From contig JANTQA010000008.1 in the NCBI GenBank assembly GCA_027625915.1, positions 8,292,501 through 8,356,500 of the forward strand: a stretch of DNA of 64,000 nt, written 5' to 3'. This DNA comes from Anaeramoeba flamelloides (Eukaryota > Metamonada > Anaeramoebidae). Of the stretch, positions 59,845-64,000 are shown one piece after another; within the stretch, counting starts at the first letter, position 1, and every line of letters starts with the position of its first letter. Position numbers and translations under genes: made by a program. The notes under the pieces were generated by a model that was not told the DNA's origin, did no database searches, and saw only the letters and a program-made list of their open reading frames with translations.

Positions 59845-60074
59845 CTATTTGTTTCAAAATAAATGGAACAAAATTTTCAATCAACTTTCCAACCACAAAT
59901 AGATTTTAATAAATCCTCTAAAATATCAACTTTTTTAATTCTGAAAAGAAGCTTAAATTATTCGTTTGACTTTTGAGAATTAGTAACTTAAATATTTTGT
60001 ATTAGTTCGTGAGGTGTGTATATTTTTGGAAAACTGAATGAAGTGTTTGATCTTCTATATTTTACAATTAACAG
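59845..60074. mobile_element. TIR element family F1, copy 4 (230 bp), upstream of the phosphatase
   Basis: Left end CTATTTGTTTCAAAATAAAT, right end TTTTACAATTAACAG followed by TA; the base pair before the left end is GA, not TA. It ends 140 bp before the phosphatase start codon, so it may sit in or near the promoter. Confidence 0.75.
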
Positions 60075-60214
60075 TATTAATTCTCAATACAAAAAATTTT
60101 GCCAAAAGGAAATATCTAATATTTCCACATTCATTTTTAATTGTTTTTTACTTGGTTGTGTTTTAACGAACTACCAACTTCAAAGACCTCATCTAAATAA
60201 TTCTTTTCAAATTG

Positions 60215-61052
60215 ATGTCCAAACAATATTCAAAAATGGCTACAGAGATCTCGGGGGATGTTATTGCGATTGGAGATGTTCATGGTTACCTAGATAGTGT
60301 CAAAGATCTTTTTCGGCAATTTGAAGAAAACATTCCAGATTTCGAAAACACTTGGGTTGTGTTTCTTGGAGACTACTCTGATCGTGGGCCAAATTCAAAA
60401 GAAGTAAAATTCCGTTTCTTATTTTTTCTTTTTCTTCTTCTTTAATTTTTTTGTTTTCCGTGATCTTCCTTTGCTTTATTTTTTCAATCATAAAAAAACA
60501 CACCGACTTTTTTATCAAATAAACAAAGAGAAGTTGTTTTTTCAAAATGAAAAATTCGTCGATTTTTGTTTATTCCCATTCGGGTGAACGTTTTTTTCAA
60601 AAACAAAATTTTCTTGAGGATTTAAGCAATTTTTTTTCGCTAACCACAAACCTAACGTTCGAACAACACATTATTTAACTTCATTTTTCTGCCCTTCAAT
60701 TTCATTAATTAATTAATTATAGACTTTGGAGTTTTTAGTTGATTTGTGGAAAAACAGACCAAAGACTACCTTTTTAATGGGGAACCACGATTTGGCATTT
60801 TCGCTGTTTCTTGGTTTACTTGAGTTACCAAAGAACTATGACTATGAACCCCACAAAAGCCATTTGAAGACCAGAGAAAAAAAGGTGGAGATCCCACAAA
60901 CAGACAATATGCCTTTACAAGGACTAAGATACCCAATAGCTTATTCGGCCCAAAACACATTTAAATCATATGGCGCAAAGTTTGGCAACAATAAGGAGCT
61001 AAACGAAATCGTTTCAGAAGATGTAAAACAATTCTACCGTAGTTTGCCTTGG
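60215..61052 (+). CDS. PPP-like metallophosphatase (calcineurin-like phosphoesterase), 3' part not found
   Basis: Exon 1 is 60215-60403, exon 2 60723-61052; the 319-bp intron runs GTAAAA to TTATAG in phase 0. Metal-binding motifs are complete for the N-terminal half: GDVHG (20-24), GDYSDRGPNS (52-61) and GNHD (83-86). The stretch after GNHD (LAFSLFLGLLELP, then NTFKSYGAKFG) resembles plant and protist calcineurin-like phosphoesterases rather than PP1/PP2A, which have GNHE. Such enzymes hydrolyse phosphomonoesters, often on proteins; the substrate here is unknown. Exon 2 ends LPW before GTAATG, exactly where relatives continue. The two later metal-ligand histidines are not found up to 64000, so either the next intron exceeds 2.9 kb or the gene is broken. 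A downstream in-frame ATG (60236) could also be the start. Confidence 0.82.
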
Positions 61053-61199
61053 GTAATGCATTTCTTTTCATCTTTTTTATTGAAAAGTCCTTTTCACTTG
61101 GCTCTCGCTTGGATGAAAAAATAAAAATTGAAAATTTCAAGATGATAAAATAATAGCATCACAACAATTCATCCTTGTTAAAAAAGATTATTTACGGTA

Positions 61200-61423
61200 C
61201 TGTTAATTGTACAATAAAAATATCAAAATTTTCATTTAGCTTTCCAAAAAAATCACAACCCAACAATTAAAATAAATCATCAAAAGTAACCAATTCTCAA
61301 AAAGGTAAATTAATAATTGAAACTGATTTAAGGAATTAAAAATTTGAAATTTTTCAGGTTTTTAAAACCTTTATTTGGGTTAGCTGAATGAAAATTTTGT
61401 TCCATTTATTTTGCAACAAATAG
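61200..61423 (-). mobile_element. TIR element family F1, copy 5 (224 bp)
   Basis: TA on both sides (61198-61199, 61424-61425). Begins CTGTTAATTGTACAATAAAA and ends TTATTTTGCAACAAATAG; inverse orientation to the copy at 59845. Lies downstream of phosphatase exon 2. Confidence 0.78.
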
Positions 61424-61701
61424 TATAGCCAACACCCATCAACTTCGAATTCTTGTGGCTATTGTATTTATTGTTGTTAATAATACCACCCTTTTTAAAA
61501 GCCTCTAGTCGAGAAAAAAAGGTGTTTTTTCGGGTAGAAAATTCCAAACAACCCGAATAAATGAATTTTGGTTTAATTCAAACTTGGAGATATTTAGTTG
61601 AATATACAATAACCAATAGTTTTTAAAAATGCTGTACTTCATCAAATAAAACGAAAATGTAGAAAAAAATCCTTATGATAATATAAAAAAGTTTCGGTAG
61701 A

Positions 61702-62142
61702 GTGCCTAGGTTTTTTTTACTTTTTGGAATAAACCAAAAATTTACAGCAATTTCAAACCTGGTGAGCACGATTTAACTTAACTTAAAATTTCAATTTTCA
61801 TTAAACTTACTTTAAACTCCTTTTAATTGAAAAGGGCGATTGTTGTTTTGGACTCAAATCTTCTTGTATTGTCTTTAATATCCACGATCTCTTACAAAAT
61901 GGAATTTTTTTAAAATAATTTCAAAAAAGTTTAAAAAGAAAAAGTGAAAAGTTGTTTACGAAGCTTTCCCTTCAGGTATTCTTGAGTTTTGGTGTTAAAA
62001 CTTTAATTTAGTTTTCACAGATCTTTAAGTTCAATGAAAGTTTATTGAAAATTTCAATTTTAAGTTAAGTTAAATCGTGCACACCAGGTTTGAAACGGCT
62101 GTAAGATATTTTCTGTTCATTACAAAAATTAAAAAAAACCTA
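61702..62142. repeat. H1 module split by a TIR element, locus D
   Basis: 61702-61744 (CCTAGGTTTTTTTTACTTTT, AATAAACC) and 62102-62142 (TTTTCTGTTCATT, AAAAAACCTAAC) are the two halves of an H1 hairpin module, separated by the element at 61745-62101. Confidence 0.7.
61745..62101. mobile_element. TIR element (357 bp) inserted in an H1 module
   Basis: TA on both sides (61743-61744, 62102-62103). Ends CAGCAATTTCAAACCTGGTG and CACCAGGTTTGAAACGGCTG; inverted repeats about 55 bp, including GATTTAACTTAACTTAAAAT. No ORF. Tc1/mariner-type MITE by its TA duplication. Confidence 0.8.
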
Positions 62143-64000
62143 ACAGAAAAATCAAAAAAAAATTTTTTTTTTCAATTTAAATTAACAAATAATTTTTTAA
62201 TAGTCCAAATAATTGATTCCCTATTTGAAAGATATTCATTTTTTAAATTTAAAATACTTTTGAAACATAATAAAATAACCTCTTATATGTGAAAAAAATT
62301 GTTTTTAATTTTTATTATTAAATTATAAAAAAAAATCTTAATATTAAATGGATTTTTCAACTTAAATTGTAAAATGTCTTAAAAAATAATTAATGATCCA
62401 AGATCTCTTATTAACCAATAAGTGATTTATAATTGAAGTTATTAAAAAGTGAAAAATTAGTAAAGGTTGAATTTTTTTTTGAAAATTTTTTTTAATGATC
62501 GTGTTTTGCTTGAAGGGATATCTGGATTTGATGTTCACACACCATTGAAATTCAATATATTATTCGTGTAAACTCCATTTCACTCAAAAGGGCCAAAAAT
62601 GAAAAAGTCACTTTATTTTTAAGAATCAACCAAATTTAGATTGTTGAGAAATACAAGAAATAATAAACTTCGTATTGGAGTCGAGAATCATAAAAGAAAA
62701 GCCTGAACATAACATAAATTTCAAAAAAAAAAAAAATGTTTAAAAAATTTTTTGGGCACTTTTCATTGAAACGTCTCAAGCAAAATTTCTCAATTTCTTT
62801 ACGAAATTAAAATTATTGACAATAAGATTTTTTACTTGTAAATGTATGAATTTTAAAAGAACATACAAACCCTCACTTTTTTTAATGTTAATTTGGAGTT
62901 TCAAACATTTTTTTTTTCAAATTTAATTTTTAAAAAAAAAATAAAAAAAAGCAAAAAACAAAAAAAAAAAATTTTGTAAAATGAGAAAAAATGATTTTGA
63001 TCTAAAATTTGAAATTTTAGTTTGAGAAGAATAATGAATTAAACTCATAGAATATGATCTATTTCTTCAATAAAACTGGACCCCTTTTGACTGAAAAAGA
63101 TTTTAGAAATAATCTAGGGACTATTCATATTTTATTCCCTGATGATTTAAATAAAATATGCACAGTAATAAAAATGATTTAAAAGAATGTCAATTAAAGC
63201 AAAGTCAAAACATTACAAATTGTGGGATTTTTGAGATTTTGGTTAAAATAAAAAAAAACATTTATTGAACAAAAAATAACTTTAATGAATTTTCGATCAA
63301 AATAAGTGAAAATTAAAAATCAATTTTTTTTTTTTTTTTTGATATTATGCATGGGTATATTCAAATTATCTTTTAGTATATTGATATACGCGAAGTGAAC
63401 TATATAACAATTGGGAATAATTTGGACGTAACCATTCCTAATGAAAATTTTGATTTTTGAACATTTTCAAGTTAAATTTCAAATTTCGAGAGTAAAAATG
63501 GGAAAGTTCCTAAAATTACAAATTTTTCGAAAAAAACCTTAATTTTATTTTTCAACAAGATCACTTGACTCAGAATTCTTTTAAACCAATACATATATTG
63601 TAACCCATAAAAGTAATATTTACATAACACAAAATCTGTATAGTATTTCCAGGTTTTAAAAAAGTATTTTGAGAAAATTTTAAACCTAAAATTTTGATGA
63701 TTGTTTGTATATTTTTTTGAAAAAAAATTTGTGATCAAAAAATAAATAGCCCTAAACAATTTTGCAATAAAATTGGTTCACTAGAAAAAACTTTGAACAA
63801 GGCAAAATCTGCTTTCATTTCCGTAATTGTTCAAATTATCACCAAAGTTCACATTTTGATTCCTTTTCGGAAAAAACCAAAAAATAATTCTATTGTAGAT
63901 TTCATGGAATCAAATATGATTCTTTTTTTACCCCCATTCTCTAAATTTAATTATTTATACATAGGCTTTAAAAAATTATTTGAAAGAATCTCATATTTCT

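Larger units (their letters stand above)
61053..64000. other. Presumed intron or 3' flank of the phosphatase gene
   Basis: Begins with a GTAATG donor. It holds an F1 element, a nested TIR element in a split H1 module, and from 62143 on only AT-rich DNA with weak open frames (for example 63472-63759 minus). I searched for a continuation containing a VHAGL-like motif and did not see one. Confidence 0.55.

Noticed and set aside
60016-60297. 93-codon frame overlapping the phosphatase start
   Set aside because: Starts inside an F1 element and reads the phosphatase exon in the wrong frame.
63472-63759. 95-codon minus-strand frame near the window end
   Set aside because: Aromatic, Lys-rich random-type composition; no domain and no conserved motif.
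1-64000. LTR retroelement, Polinton, endogenous virus or toxin gene
   Set aside because: I looked for long direct terminal repeats, integrase, capsid and packaging motifs and recognised none; the reverse-transcriptase-like sequence belongs to a LINE.

Overview
This window is very AT-rich eukaryotic nuclear DNA with spliced genes (GT..AG introns of about 60 bp to 3.7 kb), long intergenic tracts, asparagine- and lysine-rich low-complexity protein segments, and many short terminal-inverted-repeat (TIR) elements and LINE relics. The gene set (a giant BEACH protein, an LRR-BTB protein, a divergent Ras, a TAF11-like TFIID subunit, a PPP-like phosphatase and a bacterial/archaeal-type cyclic-2,3-diphosphoglycerate-synthetase-like GTPase) fits a free-living amoeboid protist. 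An anaerobic amoeba of the Anaeramoeba kind is my best guess. That is inference; an amoebozoan is the main alternative.

Layout. 1-14407 (+): the C-terminal 3,007 codons of a neurobeachin/LRBA-class BEACH gene in four exons (1-2152, 5832-6878, 7061-10936, 12459-14407); the exon lengths sum to a multiple of three and all junctions are phase 1. Its first visible intron (3.7 kb) carries an antisense LINE relic and a cluster of modular repeats; the third carries a TIR element. 17887-20583 (-): LRR-BTB gene. 25044-26051 (-): TAF11-like gene, with an Arg-Gly-rich frame open upstream to about 26426. 26.4-38.2 kb: gene-poor, with modular repeats, TIR elements, a foldback element and a second LINE relic. 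38195-39535 (-): strongly codon-biased cPGS-like GTPase. 39.6-48.6 kb: gene-poor, at least six TIR elements. 48654-49241 (+): Ras-like GTPase with substitutions at positions equivalent to human Ras 12, 35 and 61. 49.8-58.1 kb: a third LINE tail, modular repeats, TIR elements and a near-perfect palindrome with a C-rich spacer. 58184-58256 (+): tRNA-Asn(GTT). 60215-61052 (+): two exons of a metallophosphatase, flanked by two copies of one TIR family, with its 3' part not found before the window ends.

No operon-like logic links the genes. BEACH, Ras and LRR-BTB proteins are typical of the membrane-trafficking and signalling repertoires of amoebae; TAF11 is core transcription machinery; the cPGS-like protein looks like an acquired prokaryote-type enzyme that is now highly expressed. 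The most distinctive content lies between the genes: one LINE family in four truncated places, five TIR families of which four are multi-copy within 64 kb, and a mosaic of three short modules ending in CCTAAC/GTTAGG that recurs at four loci. I recognised no LTR retroelement, Polinton, virus remnant, CRISPR array or toxin gene.
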